The position numbers and the translations under genes were made by a program. Shown piece after piece: positions 53,775 through 62,559 of a stretch of 64,000 nt of DNA. The first letter of the stretch is position 1, and every line of letters starts with the position of its first letter. The stretch comes from Novosphingobium resinovorum. GTDB taxonomy: Bacteria > Pseudomonadota > Alphaproteobacteria > Sphingomonadales > Sphingomonadaceae. The DNA lies in assembly GCF_001742225.1 (NCBI RefSeq), contig NZ_CP017078.1, positions 186,001 to 250,000 on the forward strand, read 5' to 3'. The notes beneath the pieces were generated by a model. The model worked only from the letters and a program-made list of their open reading frames with translations. It was not told where the DNA came from and ran no database searches.

Positions 53775-54584
53775 TTGTCGCATTCCTTTGGTTTCTCGGG
53801 CCGCGACCATCGCGCCCTCGATGGCGGTCGACAGACCGGAGGCGTTCGACCCGCACCCAAAGGGCCGAAATGCAATGGAGGGCGGCCGGGAAAGGCTTTC
53901 TTGCCCCGCGAGGAATGACGGCGCAGCCGGCAGGGGATGAAAGTCGAGACCGGTTGTTGCGGGGTTAAGAGCGAGACCGAGCGCAGCGAGTTCGGCCTTC
54001 GGTCAGACCAGCCACATCGAGGACGCGAATGGACGTACCCGTCGCAGGAACAACCGGAATGCAGACAGGCGACCCCATGTCGGAAACGTCTTGCCACCAT
54101 CGGTAACGCGCGGTCAGATGATCGCCAAACCCGTCCCCTTGTCTGGCACCGACTGCGCCGGGAATCCGCCAACCGATGCCTGGTCCGGCCCTTCTTCATT
54201 GCCGATCGACCGCCTGATGGGTCTGGTGGCGGGGATTTGACGGTGGCTGCGTTCCCCACGCTCTCATGCTGGACAGCCGATCCATCCGACAGAGTCAGGC
54301 CCGTTGCCGATATCGCGGGTGGGGCGCACCCCTCACTGGTTGCGTCTGACTGGACGCAAGAACTGACCCAAAGTCCTCGTCGCAAGGCGGGACCTTTTGT
54401 CAGCTATCAACAGAGGAGCAGTGTCGACGCCTCACGCGGCGCTATCGGGCTGAACCATAGCCGCCCGCCATGGCCGGAGGAGTGGATCGGGTCTCAAGCA
54501 ACATGTCGCCGCTACCCGCACAAGCGCAGCAGCCCGGTATCATCCTATTGCAGTCGTGTCGGCCGGAAGCGTCACTGCCTGTGC
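53775..54584. other. Long non-coding stretch between DUF736 and toxin-antitoxin genes
   Basis: About 800 GC-rich bases with several long open frames of low-complexity, Arg/Pro-rich composition, which I take as chance frames. No motif, repeat or RNA is recognised. Confidence 0.4.
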
Positions 54585-54627
54585 GAATTGTCAACACGCA
54601 CGAAATGTTCTAATGTACCAACAATTC
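54585..54627 (+). promoter_or_regulatory. Promoter and operator of the second toxin-antitoxin operon
   Basis: TTGTCA (54588-54593) and TAATGT (54611-54616) are spaced by 17 bases and make a good sigma-70 promoter 31 bases ahead of the antitoxin. The inverted repeat GAATTGT (54585-54591) / ACAATTC (54621-54627) brackets both boxes, as expected for an autorepressed operon. Confidence 0.65.
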
Positions 54628-54647
54628 TGACCGCTAGGAATGGCGAC

Positions 54648-54902
54648 ATGACCATCACCACATTATCCAGCCGAGAATTTCAGCAAAACGCCAACCAGGC
54701 GCAAAAGGCCGCCCGGAGCGGCCCCGTCTTTATCACCAACCGGGGCAAGCCGACGCAAGTGCTGCTGAGCATCGAGGAATACCAAAGGATCACCGGACAG
54801 CGCCGGAGCATCGTCGCGGCGCTATCCATGCCGGGACTATCGGATATTGAGGTGGAGTTTCCGCGGTCGCGTGAAGTTCCCCGTCCGGCAGATTTCTCCT
54901 GA
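54648..54902 (+). CDS. Phd/YefM-type antitoxin
   Basis: 84 residues from ATG 54648 (preceded by TAGGAATGG). MTITTLSSREFQQNANQAQKAARSGPVFITNRGKPTQVLLSIEEYQ is the Phd/YefM fold. The C-terminal IEVEFPRSREVPRPADF should bind the toxin. The stop overlaps the toxin ATG (TGATG). The long upstream frame leading into it is not part of the gene. Confidence 0.9.
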   Translation: MTITTLSSREFQQNANQAQKAARSGPVFITNRGKPTQVLLSIEEYQRITGQRRSIVAALSMPGLSDIEVEFPRSREVPRPADFS

Positions 54903-55327
54903 TGTTCGTGCTCGATACCAATGTGATTTCCGAACTGCGCAAGGCCGGTGACGGCAAGGCAGACGCTAATGTCGTCGCGTGGCTCGACAGCGTGGACGCC
55001 GCAACGTTCTACCTATCGGCGGTGACGCTCATGGAGCTTGAACTCGGCATTCTGTTGATGGAGCGGCGCGACCCGAACCAGGGCGCCCGGCTGCGCACCT
55101 GGATGGATCGCCATATCGTTCCCGAATTTGCCGAGCGGACCTTGCCGGTGGATACGGCCGTGGCATTGCGGTGCGCCCGGCTTCATGTGCCCAACCCCTG
55201 CGCCGAACGGGATGGCCTCATTGCGGCGACAGCACTGGTGCATGGGATGACGATCGTCACGCGCAATGTGGCCGACTTCGAGTCGACTGGGGTCGAGATC
55301 ATCAATCCCTGGCGCCACTCAGCCTAG
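54902..55327 (+). CDS. VapC/FitB-type PIN-domain toxin
   Basis: 141 residues. The PIN residues are MFVLDTNVISELRKAG (Asp5), TLMELELGILLMERRD (Glu), AERDGLIAATALVHG (Asp) and VTRNVADF (Asp), the FitB-like arrangement. It is predicted to be an RNase neutralised by the upstream antitoxin. Confidence 0.9.
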   Translation: MFVLDTNVISELRKAGDGKADANVVAWLDSVDAATFYLSAVTLMELELGILLMERRDPNQGARLRTWMDRHIVPEFAERTLPVDTAVALRCARLHVPNPCAERDGLIAATALVHGMTIVTRNVADFESTGVEIINPWRHSA

Positions 55328-55435
55328 TAAGGTGGGTCCGATCGATTGCCGATCGTCGTCGTAGGCTGCGGGTAAGTATGCGCTGGCGGACCGGGGAAGG
55401 CTCACCTTCCCCGGTGACAACAGGAGCTTGGAACA

Positions 55436-55738
55436 TCAGGCCGCCGCGCGCTCTTCGGAGGCTGCCGGCTGCAGAGCATGCAGAAAATTGACCGCCCGCT
55501 GCGCATGGGCGGCGGCCTGGAAGATGGCGCGCTTGTCATCGGCGAGGACCTTGAGCCAGTTTCCGAGATAGGCGGCATGGTCCGGGCGTGGCTCGAGCTC
55601 TGGCACGATGCCCAGATCGGCGCAAAGCAGCGCCGAGCCGATTTCCGCGACGAGTTCCTCCCGCGCCCGCTCTGATCTGTCCTTTGAATAGCGACTGAGA
55701 TCGCGGCCGACGCGGTTCGGTTTCGCCGTCCAGTGGAT
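55436..55738 (-). pseudogene. ardC: ArdC antirestriction protein, C-terminal part (gene split by RIT element)
   Basis: From the junction the frame reads IHWTAKPNRVGRDLSRYSKDRSERAREELVAEIGSALLCADLGI and ends in QPAASEERAAA at 55436. This is the C-terminal third of ArdC-like zincin antirestriction proteins. The N-terminal two thirds lie at 61684-62316, and the two halves join in frame once the 5.9-kb insertion and one copy of TGGAT are removed, giving about 309 residues. The insertion inactivates the gene. Confidence 0.87.
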
Positions 55739-55764
55739 CTTATGCCGATATCGGCATAACACGC
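55739..55764. repeat. Extra 26 bases outside the left inverted repeat, with a perfect palindrome
   Basis: Between the ardC sequence and the left inverted repeat lie 26 bases, most of which form a perfect palindrome of TTATGCCG and CGGCATAA around AT..AT. The right end has no counterpart: there the inverted repeat abuts ardC directly. Confidence 0.6.
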
Positions 55765-55790
55765 ATTATGCCGTAAGTCGGATTATGCCG
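55765..55790 (+). repeat. RIT element left inverted repeat (26 bp)
   Basis: It starts ATTATGCCGTAAG and ends GGATTATGCCG. It is a perfect complement of 61659-61684. Immediately inside, GCCGCATGGCCGA (55787-55799) and TCGGCCATGCGGC form a long perfect stem. Confidence 0.85.
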
Positions 55791-55848
55791 CATGGCCGAG
55801 CTTTTCGGCTGTCACGCCGGCTTTCGGCCATGCGGCAGTTCGGCATAA

Positions 55849-56841
55849 TCAGAGCGCTTCGAGGAAGGCGAGCAGTTCGTCGCTGGGACGATACCGCCCG
55901 GGATGTGTTTCCGGGCCGGCGACCTGAGAAAGCGCCTTTTCCTTCAGCCGCATGTCGGCGTGTATATAGATCTGGGTCGTTTCCACGGATTCGTGCCCGA
56001 GCCATAATGCGATCACGGATTGGTCGACGCCGTGATGGAGCAGTTCCATCGCCGTGCTGTGGCGAAGCGTGTGTGGCGTGACGCGTTTGCCTGCAAGACT
56101 CGGACACGCTTGTGATGCCTTCAGGCAATGCTTGCGCACCAAGTGCTCCAAAGCATCACGGCTGAGCGCCTCGCCCCGGATCGACGGGAACAGCGGGCCA
56201 TCGCCGTCGCGGCGCTCGCCGATCCAGCTCTGGATAAGCTTGGCCGTATCGCGACGAAGAGGCGTACTGCGTTCTTTCCGGCCCTTGCCGATGCACCGGA
56301 TATGAGCGCCGGTGCCGAGGATCACGTCCTTGCAGCGCAGGTTGATCAGTTCGGACGCCCGCAACCCCGTCTGAAGCGCAAGCAACAGCAGGACGTGATC
56401 ACGTCGCCCCACCCATGTCATTCGATCCGGTGCTGCCAGCAGCGCCGCTATCTCCCCAGCGTCAAGGAACGTCACGCTCCGCTTCACATACCGCTTGTTC
56501 GGCATCGAGAGAACGCGCTGACAATGAAGAAGCCAGCTCGGATCGGTCAATGCAACGTAGCGGAAGAACGAGCGGATAGCGGCAAGACGCGTATTGCGGG
56601 TGCGGGCCGTGTTGCCGCGCGCCGTTTCCACATGTGTCAGGAAGTCGGCGACAAGATCGGCATCGAGATCTTCGATCGTCAGCTTCGTGGGTGGCTTTCC
56701 ACACCGTGAGCTTGCGTACCGGATCAGCAGCCGGAATGTGTCTCGGTAGCCAGCGACGGTGTGATGGCTTGCTTCCATCTGCGTTAAGAGCCGATCGGTG
56801 AAGAAGCGCTGGATCAGCGCGGGGAAGTTGGTCGCCTTCAT
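55849..56841 (-). CDS. Tyrosine recombinase, third of the trio (RitC-like)
   Basis: 330 residues from ATG 56841 (MKATNFPALIQRFF). The N-terminal SAM-like core-binding domain is residues 5-110. The catalytic domain has TGLRASELINL (Arg), HTLRHSTAMELLHHG (His-x-x-Arg), LGHESVETTQIYIHAD (His and Tyr nucleophile). The ATG overlaps the stop of the middle recombinase by four bases. The stop codon lies inside a CGGCATAAT copy of the end repeat. Confidence 0.9.
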   Translation of the reverse strand: MKATNFPALIQRFFTDRLLTQMEASHHTVAGYRDTFRLLIRYASSRCGKPPTKLTIEDLDADLVADFLTHVETARGNTARTRNTRLAAIRSFFRYVALTDPSWLLHCQRVLSMPNKRYVKRSVTFLDAGEIAALLAAPDRMTWVGRRDHVLLLLALQTGLRASELINLRCKDVILGTGAHIRCIGKGRKERSTPLRRDTAKLIQSWIGERRDGDGPLFPSIRGEALSRDALEHLVRKHCLKASQACPSLAGKRVTPHTLRHSTAMELLHHGVDQSVIALWLGHESVETTQIYIHADMRLKEKALSQVAGPETHPGRYRPSDELLAFLEAL

Positions 56842-57782
56842 CGGGTTTCCACCTCCGCCGCCACGCCTGTTATTCGAGCGGAGGCCAGTTCCAGCAGCTC
56901 CGGGACCGCTTCCAGATACCAGTATGTGTGGGCGGGGTGCGCATGACCGAGCCATGTCGTGAGCTTGATCATCTCGCGACCGACGTCTTTGCCCGACCGA
57001 TACCAGCTCAGCATGGTACGCACCGCGAAGGTGTGGCGAAGATCGTGGATACGTGGTCCACGACCGTGCCGAAGATGAAGCTGCGGCTGCCGCAGCCCGA
57101 TCTGCTGGCAGACGTGCGCGAAGTTGTAGCGTGCGCCGCAATCGCCAAGACGACGCCCCTCACAGGTCACGAAGAATGCTTCCGGCCTGCGCCCGAGCAG
57201 CCGATCCCGCTCGCGACCATAGCTTTCCAGCCGTTCCACGACGCTCGGGGCCAGCGGCAGCAACCGTTCTTTGCCGAGCTTGCCCTGCCGGATACGAAGC
57301 ACTCCGGATTCGGCATCGAGATCGTGAGGATCGAGACCGAGAGCTTCGCTGATCCGAAGTCCGGTCACGGCGATCAGGCCGAAGAGGGTTGAGCAGGTCA
57401 GGCCGCGCAGGCCGTAGACCGATGGCAGCGTCCGCGCTTGGTCGATGATCGCGACGATTTCGGCGTCACTATAGATGTATGGATGCACACGCTGAACGCG
57501 ACCCGGCACCAATCCCCGGGGCGGAGCCTCGTGTCTGGAGTCCATGCCGTGCAACCACTCAGCAAATTGGCGGGCCACCCTGAAGCGCGTTGCCCGTGTT
57601 CCTGGACTTGCAGAGGGAAGGCTTTCGAGCCAGCGCATGATCAGGCTGGCGCTGACGTACTGCGCACCGCCGTTGTCGGCGAAGGTTACGAAGCGGCGAA
57701 GTATCCGTTCATCGGTGCTCAGATTGGCGCCGAGTTGCCTTCTGATGGTGAGATAGCGGTCCATTTCGGCAAGGAAGCTCAT
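56838..57782 (-). CDS. Tyrosine recombinase, second of the trio (RitB-like)
   Basis: 314 residues from ATG 57782 (MSFLAEMDRYLTIRRQLG), whose ATGA overlaps the stop of the first recombinase. Catalytic positions: TGLRISEALGL (Arg), RIHDLRHTFAVRTML (His-x-x-Arg), LGHAHPAHTYWYLEAV (His, Tyr). Longer than usual between the last boxes. Coupled to both neighbours. Confidence 0.9.
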   Translation of the reverse strand: MSFLAEMDRYLTIRRQLGANLSTDERILRRFVTFADNGGAQYVSASLIMRWLESLPSASPGTRATRFRVARQFAEWLHGMDSRHEAPPRGLVPGRVQRVHPYIYSDAEIVAIIDQARTLPSVYGLRGLTCSTLFGLIAVTGLRISEALGLDPHDLDAESGVLRIRQGKLGKERLLPLAPSVVERLESYGRERDRLLGRRPEAFFVTCEGRRLGDCGARYNFAHVCQQIGLRQPQLHLRHGRGPRIHDLRHTFAVRTMLSWYRSGKDVGREMIKLTTWLGHAHPAHTYWYLEAVPELLELASARITGVAAEVETR

Positions 57783-58996
57783 CGTGCCACCTCCGAGGTC
57801 GGCCAAGGCTGCGCAATGGAACGCAACCCGTCCGTGTCGAGCTTCGCGTAGATCATCGTCGTTGCCCGCGACCGATGCCGCAGCAGATCGCCGATCTCTT
57901 CCAGTGAGGCGCCGGCACGAACCATGTTCGTCGCCAGGCTGTGGCGCAGAACATGCGATCCCACATAGGGTGTCGGCGGCTTCACGCCCGTCGCCGCGAA
58001 CGCCTCCTTCAGTATGGCGTTAATGACCTGGCTGTCCTTGAACGGACGGTTGGGCGCCCGATGCGTCACGAACAGCGTGCGCGTGGTCGTTGAGGTTCGT
58101 TCCACCTGTAGATACCGGGTGATCGCTTCGCCGACGTCCGGTGGGATTGGCAGCCGGTCATGTTGCTGCCCTTTTCCACGAACCAGAAGTACGCCGGCGC
58201 GCCAGTCTATGTCGCACAACTGGACAGCGATGACTTCCGGCGCGCGCAGGCCGAGGCGGGCCATCAACAGCAGCATGGCGTAGTCACGGGCGCCGCGCCG
58301 CGGATTGGTGCGCACGGAGGCCACGACGGCCTCCACCTCATCGGGCGACAGATAACGAGGGAGCCTTGCGCCCCAGGGCTTGCGTGCTCTGGGGACGCAA
58401 AGCGACAGGTTCGTGGTCGTATGGTCCTGCGCGAACAGATATTGGAAGAAGCTGCGCAGATGCGTTGCTGGCGTCTTGTCGCGGAACGGGCGCTTGCGCG
58501 CGAGTAAGTGCTCCATGAACGCGACAACATCCTGCGCGTTCAGCGCCGGCAGGTCGAGCATACGGTCGCCGAAGCGATGATCGAGAAAGCGGTCCGCGAA
58601 CCTCAGCACATGATAGACAGAGCGGGGGCTGAGGCCGCGTTGCCGCAGAAGGTAGGTTTCAAAGCTGTCCAGCAGTTCGCGACGTTCGGCCTGTGCGGGT
58701 GTCAGCGGCGGTCGTGTCGCCACTCCTATCTCAATCAGATGCGTGACGAACAGTCTGGCAAGGTTGGGAACCTTGATCTGGCTTTTCGGCGTGGTCGGCA
58801 ACCGCCGTCCCAGTTCGACAGCCAAGTCTGGCGTCAATGCCGAGGGCGCAATGCCCTCGGCGTCGAGCAGGCGACCGAAGCGCCGCAATAGATAGCGGTA
58901 ATTCGTCAGCGTGTCCGGCTTGTAGTTTCTGGATGCAAGGCTTTCTTCAAATGCCGCGAGATACTGATCGAGACATGTGTGATCGGGTTTTTCCAT
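57779..58996 (-). CDS. Tyrosine recombinase, first of the trio (RitA-like)
   Basis: 405 residues, the longest of the three, as usual for RitA. It has two N-terminal core-binding segments (about 8-95 and 105-195) before the catalytic domain: LGLRAPEVIAVQL (Arg), GSHVLRHSLATNMVRAG (His-x-x-Arg), LLRHRSRATTMIYAKLD (His, Tyr nucleophile). It heads the three-gene operon. The 253-base gap to chrB should hold both divergent promoters. Confidence 0.9.
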   Translation of the reverse strand: MEKPDHTCLDQYLAAFEESLASRNYKPDTLTNYRYLLRRFGRLLDAEGIAPSALTPDLAVELGRRLPTTPKSQIKVPNLARLFVTHLIEIGVATRPPLTPAQAERRELLDSFETYLLRQRGLSPRSVYHVLRFADRFLDHRFGDRMLDLPALNAQDVVAFMEHLLARKRPFRDKTPATHLRSFFQYLFAQDHTTTNLSLCVPRARKPWGARLPRYLSPDEVEAVVASVRTNPRRGARDYAMLLLMARLGLRAPEVIAVQLCDIDWRAGVLLVRGKGQQHDRLPIPPDVGEAITRYLQVERTSTTTRTLFVTHRAPNRPFKDSQVINAILKEAFAATGVKPPTPYVGSHVLRHSLATNMVRAGASLEEIGDLLRHRSRATTMIYAKLDTDGLRSIAQPWPTSEVAR

Positions 58997-59249
58997 TTCT
59001 GTGCTCCATCTTGGTGGAGCAATAAACTTCGCGCCGAATCCCCGCTCTGTGACCAGTCGATCTTCTGCTTAGCGGCAAGTGTGACCAAGACCTTCCCTCG
59101 ATTTCATGTCCGATGTGCTGACGCGCATATAGAGTTCTTGACGTGGTGTCCTCGCCTTTCGTATCTACAATCATGGGGATTGCGAGCTCCCCACGAGGCG
59201 CCAGCCGAAGATCGCGTTCCTGTTCAACCCCGGCGACGGAGGAACGCAC

Positions 59250-60071
59250 ATGCCTGCGCCTAATGCCATTTCGTTCGACAAGCTCGCCCGCATCATCGGA
59301 ACCCCTCGCGCACCGCTCTTGATCGACGTGCGCTCCGAGGAAGATTTTGCCGCCGATCCAAGGTTGCTCCCTGGCGCCACCCGGATCGACGACCAGGCGC
59401 TCGCCGCCCTCGCTCCGCAGCTCGCCGGGCAGCCATCCATTGCTGTCTGCCAGGCCGGCCATCGGCGCAGCCAAGGCGCGGCCGCCTGGCTGCGCGCCGA
59501 AGGCTGCCCTTCGGAGTATCTCGAGGGCGGGTTCGAAGCCTGGCGTGCGGCCGAGCTACCCCTGATCGATCCCGCAAAGCTGCCAGCGCGCGACGCGCAG
59601 GGCCGCACCATCTGGGTCACCCGGTCGCGCCCCAAGATCGACCGCATCGCGTGCCCCTGGCTGATCCGGCGCTTTCTCGATCCCCGTGCGATCATCCTCT
59701 TTGTGGCGCCCGCCGAGGTCGTCGGCGTCGCCGAACGCTACGATGCTTCGCCCTTCGACATCGAGAACGTGTTCTGGAGCCATAGGCGCGAACTTTGCAC
59801 CTTCGACGTGATGCTGGCCGAGTTCGGCCTGAATATTCCCGCGCTCGACCGGCTGGCCGACATCGTCCGCGGCGCCGACACCGCCCGGCTCGATCTGGCG
59901 CCCGAGGCCGCCGGTCTTCTTGCAGCCTCGCTCGGTCTGTCGCGGATGTATTCCGACGACCTGGAGCAGCTCGAAGCAGGCATGCCGCTCTATGACGCTT
60001 TCTATCGCTGGGCTCGTGACGCAACCGACGAGACCCACAACTGGCCCACCAACAAGCCGAGGCCGGAGTGA
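59250..60071 (+). CDS. chrB: Rhodanese-ChrB fusion, chromate-resistance protein
   Basis: 273 residues; start preceded by ACGGAGGAACG. Residues 1-105 are a rhodanese domain (LLIDVRSEEDFAADPR, IAVCQAGHRRSQGAAAWLRAEG with Cys67). Residues 118-270 are the ChrB C-terminal domain (TIWVTRSRPKIDRIACPWLIRRFLDPRAIILFVAP, ELCTFDVMLAEFGL). ChrB-type proteins sense chromate or aid its handling next to ChrA transporters. The stop overlaps the chrA ATG by one base. Confidence 0.9.
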   Translation: MPAPNAISFDKLARIIGTPRAPLLIDVRSEEDFAADPRLLPGATRIDDQALAALAPQLAGQPSIAVCQAGHRRSQGAAAWLRAEGCPSEYLEGGFEAWRAAELPLIDPAKLPARDAQGRTIWVTRSRPKIDRIACPWLIRRFLDPRAIILFVAPAEVVGVAERYDASPFDIENVFWSHRRELCTFDVMLAEFGLNIPALDRLADIVRGADTARLDLAPEAAGLLAASLGLSRMYSDDLEQLEAGMPLYDAFYRWARDATDETHNWPTNKPRPE

Positions 60072-61438
60072 TGCGGGACCGCGCTTTCCCCACCCTTGCG
60101 GAGGCCACCCGCATCTGGGCCCGAATCGGGCTCCTGAGCTTTGGCGGGCCGGCGGGCCAGATCGCGCTCATGCACCGCATCCTCGTCGAGGAGCAGCGCT
60201 GGCTGGGCGAGAAGCGGTTCCTGCATGCCCTCAACTACTGCATGCTGCTGCCTGGCCCGGAGGCGATGCAGCTCGCCGTCTATATTGGCTGGCTGATGCA
60301 CCGCACGCTCGGCGGCATCATCGCGGGTTTGCTCTTCGTACTGCCCGGCATTGTGTCGATCATGGCGCTGAGCTGGATCTATGCGCTCTACGGCAATGTT
60401 GGCGCCGTCGAGGCGCTGTTCTTCGGGCTGAAAGCGGCGGTGCTGGCCATCGTCGTGCAGGCGGTCATCCGCATCGGCTCGCGCGCCCTGAAGAACGGCG
60501 CAATGATCGCCATCGCCGCCGCCTCGTTCGTGGCGATCTTCGGTTTCGCGGTGCCGTTTCCGCTCATCATCCTTGTGGCGGGTCTGGTCGGGTTCTTCGG
60601 AGCGCGTGTGGGGTTGCCCGCCTTCCATGGCGGCGGCGGCCACGGCAAGGTGGGCGAGGTCCAGGTCGATGACGCCGATACCCTCCTGGGCGAAGAGTCG
60701 CCCGCCCACACGCAGGTCAACCGCGGCTGGGCGTTTCGCATCTCGGCGGCGTTCCTCGCGCTGTGGCTGGTACCGGTCGCCCTGCTGTTCGCGGTCTTCG
60801 GCCCCGCGAACGTCTTTTCCCAGATCGCGGGCTTCTTCAGCATCATGGCCGTTGTGACCTTCGGCGGCGCCTATGCCGTTCTGGCCTACGTCGCGCAGGA
60901 GGCGGTGCAGAACTACGGCTGGCTCGCCCCTGGCGAGATGCTGGACGGGCTCGGCATGGCCGAGACCACGCCCGGCCCGCTGATCATGGTGACACAGTTC
61001 GTGGGCTTCATGGGCGCGTTCCGCAACGCGGGCGGCCTGTCGCCGCTGATGGCGGGAACGCTGGGCGGGCTTCTGACGACATGGGTGACGTTCACGCCGT
61101 GCTTCCTCTGGATCTTCCTCGGTGCGCCCTTCATCGAGCGACTGCGCGACAACAAGGTGCTGTCGGCAGCGCTGACGGCGATCACCGCCGCCGTGGTGGG
61201 CGTGATCCTGAACCTCGCAGTCTGGTTCGGCCTGCATGTGGTTTTCGACGAGGTGCGCTCGATCACCTCCTTCGGCCTCGATATCGACGTGCCCGTCTGG
61301 TCTACACTGAACCTGCCTGCTGCGGTGCTGGTGCTGGCCGCTCTTATCGCAGTGTTCCGCTTCAAGCTCGGACCAGTGACCGTTCTCGCTGGATGCGCGG
61401 CCGTTGGCCTGGTGCTAGGGGTGACGAACATCGCCTAA
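60071..61438 (+). CDS. chrA: Chromate efflux transporter ChrA
   Basis: 455 residues from the ATG at 60071. Two CHR domains are visible. The first starts WARIGLLSFGGPAGQIALMHRILVEEQRWL with NYCMLLPGPEAMQLAVYIGWL; the second has FFSIMAVVTFGGAYAVLAYVAQEAV and GLGMAETTPGPLIMVTQFVGFMGAFR. About ten to twelve spans. Long-chain ChrA exports chromate by proton or membrane-potential drive. It is followed by GCTCTC-11-GAGAGC, a possible terminator stem at 61448-61470. Confidence 0.94.
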   Translation: MRDRAFPTLAEATRIWARIGLLSFGGPAGQIALMHRILVEEQRWLGEKRFLHALNYCMLLPGPEAMQLAVYIGWLMHRTLGGIIAGLLFVLPGIVSIMALSWIYALYGNVGAVEALFFGLKAAVLAIVVQAVIRIGSRALKNGAMIAIAAASFVAIFGFAVPFPLIILVAGLVGFFGARVGLPAFHGGGGHGKVGEVQVDDADTLLGEESPAHTQVNRGWAFRISAAFLALWLVPVALLFAVFGPANVFSQIAGFFSIMAVVTFGGAYAVLAYVAQEAVQNYGWLAPGEMLDGLGMAETTPGPLIMVTQFVGFMGAFRNAGGLSPLMAGTLGGLLTTWVTFTPCFLWIFLGAPFIERLRDNKVLSAALTAITAAVVGVILNLAVWFGLHVVFDEVRSITSFGLDIDVPVWSTLNLPAAVLVLAALIAVFRFKLGPVTVLAGCAAVGLVLGVTNIA

Positions 61439-61658
61439 GGTGACCCGCTCTCACCATCCAAACGAGAGCCAAGGGCAACGTCGAAAGATCGATAAAGGTG
61501 TAAAACCCGCCGCTCGCAGAATCCGCATTCGGATAATCGGATCTCAACCGTACTAATCCCAACGGGTTCTTCAGCGTACCTTGAGCTTCATTGGGCGGCG
61601 GATTATGCCGAGCGCGAAGAGGACCATGGCCTGCAATTTCAGTATTACGCACCCGAAA

Positions 61659-61684
61659 TCGGCATAATCCGACTTACGGCATAA
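61659..61684 (-). repeat. RIT element right inverted repeat (26 bp)
   Basis: Perfect complement of 55765-55790. Its last base coincides with the first base of the TGGAT duplication. A further ATTATGCCG lies 49 bases inside (61602-61610). Confidence 0.85.
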
Positions 61685-62316
61685 TGGATATGCTCGTGAC
61701 TGAGGACAGCGACATAGGATGCCGCATCCCGGAACGTCTCGAAGGGCGGCATCTGGATATGATCGGTTGAGGGTGCATAGAACGCCTGCGACCCGCCATT
61801 GCGAAGGTCAGCACCGGCGTTGGTGAAGAACCGGTCGGCGCTTTCGATCCGTTCCACCGGATCGGAAACAGGTGCCGGCCGATGATAGTAATGCTCGGGC
61901 AGACCATCGATCTGTTCGACGTTGAACACGCCATAGGCGCGCAGGAATGGAATGTCCCGTTCAACCTCATCCCCGCGTGCGTCGGTTTCGGTCTTGGTAA
62001 ACCGGCTGGCATAGATGACCGTGGCGCTGCTCTCGCCCTTGCGGACATGGGCGCCGAGCTCGCTGGCCTGCTTGAAGGTCATCCAGATCGGCGCGACATA
62101 GCCCTGCGCCATTGCCTCCGACCAGAGAAGCAGCACATTCATGCCGCTATAGGGCTCACCATTATGGCGGAGCGGTCTGGTAATGCGTCCCGCCGTGTTC
62201 CCAGCAGCCCATGGCTGCACCCAGGGGCGCACGCCCTCCTCCAGCTGCGCGACGATCCTCTCGGTGATCCGCGCGTAGATGTCGACGCGGGTTTCGCTTT
62301 TCTCTTTCCTGCTCAT
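61684..62316 (-). pseudogene. ardC: ArdC antirestriction protein, N-terminal part (gene split by RIT element)
   Basis: Starts at ATG 62316 (MSRKEKSETR), nine bases after GGAGG; an ATG two codons upstream is closer to the ribosome site. The DUF1738-type N-terminus has VDIYARITERIVAQLEEGVRPWVQPW and GEPYSGMNVLLLWSEA. The zincin motif HEHIH falls at residues 207-211, exactly at the insertion point. Beyond it the frame continues into the element as YAVSRIMPISGA and stops at 61645. The rest of the gene is at 55436-55738. Confidence 0.88.
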
Positions 62317-62559
62317 TTTCATAAACCTCCATTGTGGAGGCCGCGCCGATCGCGGCCCCGTCACGGCGGGCGACAAGCCGGACCGGTCAGGGGGATCGCG
62401 CACCCCGACAGGGGCCGGAACGAGAGAGGAGGACGGCAAAGCCGTTGCGCGATGCACCGGGTCCGGCAAGACCGATGCAGGGACGGGGATCGAGGGCGCA
62501 TCGACAAGAAGAAGGGCGGCGCAGCGCGCCGCCCGGATGCTGTCCGGAGAACGGCCGGT

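Larger units (their letters stand above)
55739..61683 (-). mobile_element. Recombinase-in-trio (RIT) type element with chromate-resistance cargo
   Basis: The element lies in ardC and is flanked by the 5-base direct repeat TGGAT (55734-55738 and 61684-61688). A 26-base perfect inverted repeat occurs near both ends (55765-55790 and 61659-61684), and the word ATTATGCCG or its complement recurs seven or eight times within the two end regions. Inside are three overlapping tyrosine-recombinase genes in one direction and chrB-like/chrA genes in the other. RIT elements are defined by such recombinase trios. The GInt islands also carry a trio but have a fourth gene, ginD, which I do not see. Confidence 0.82.

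Noticed and set aside
53937..54902. 321-residue open frame ending in the second antitoxin
   Set aside because: Only the last 84 codons match the antitoxin family and a good promoter and ribosome site lie just before them; the rest is chance.
60002..61237. 411-residue, His/Asp/Arg-rich open frame opposite chrA
   Set aside because: Shadow of the ChrA gene in a GC-rich region; low-complexity composition.
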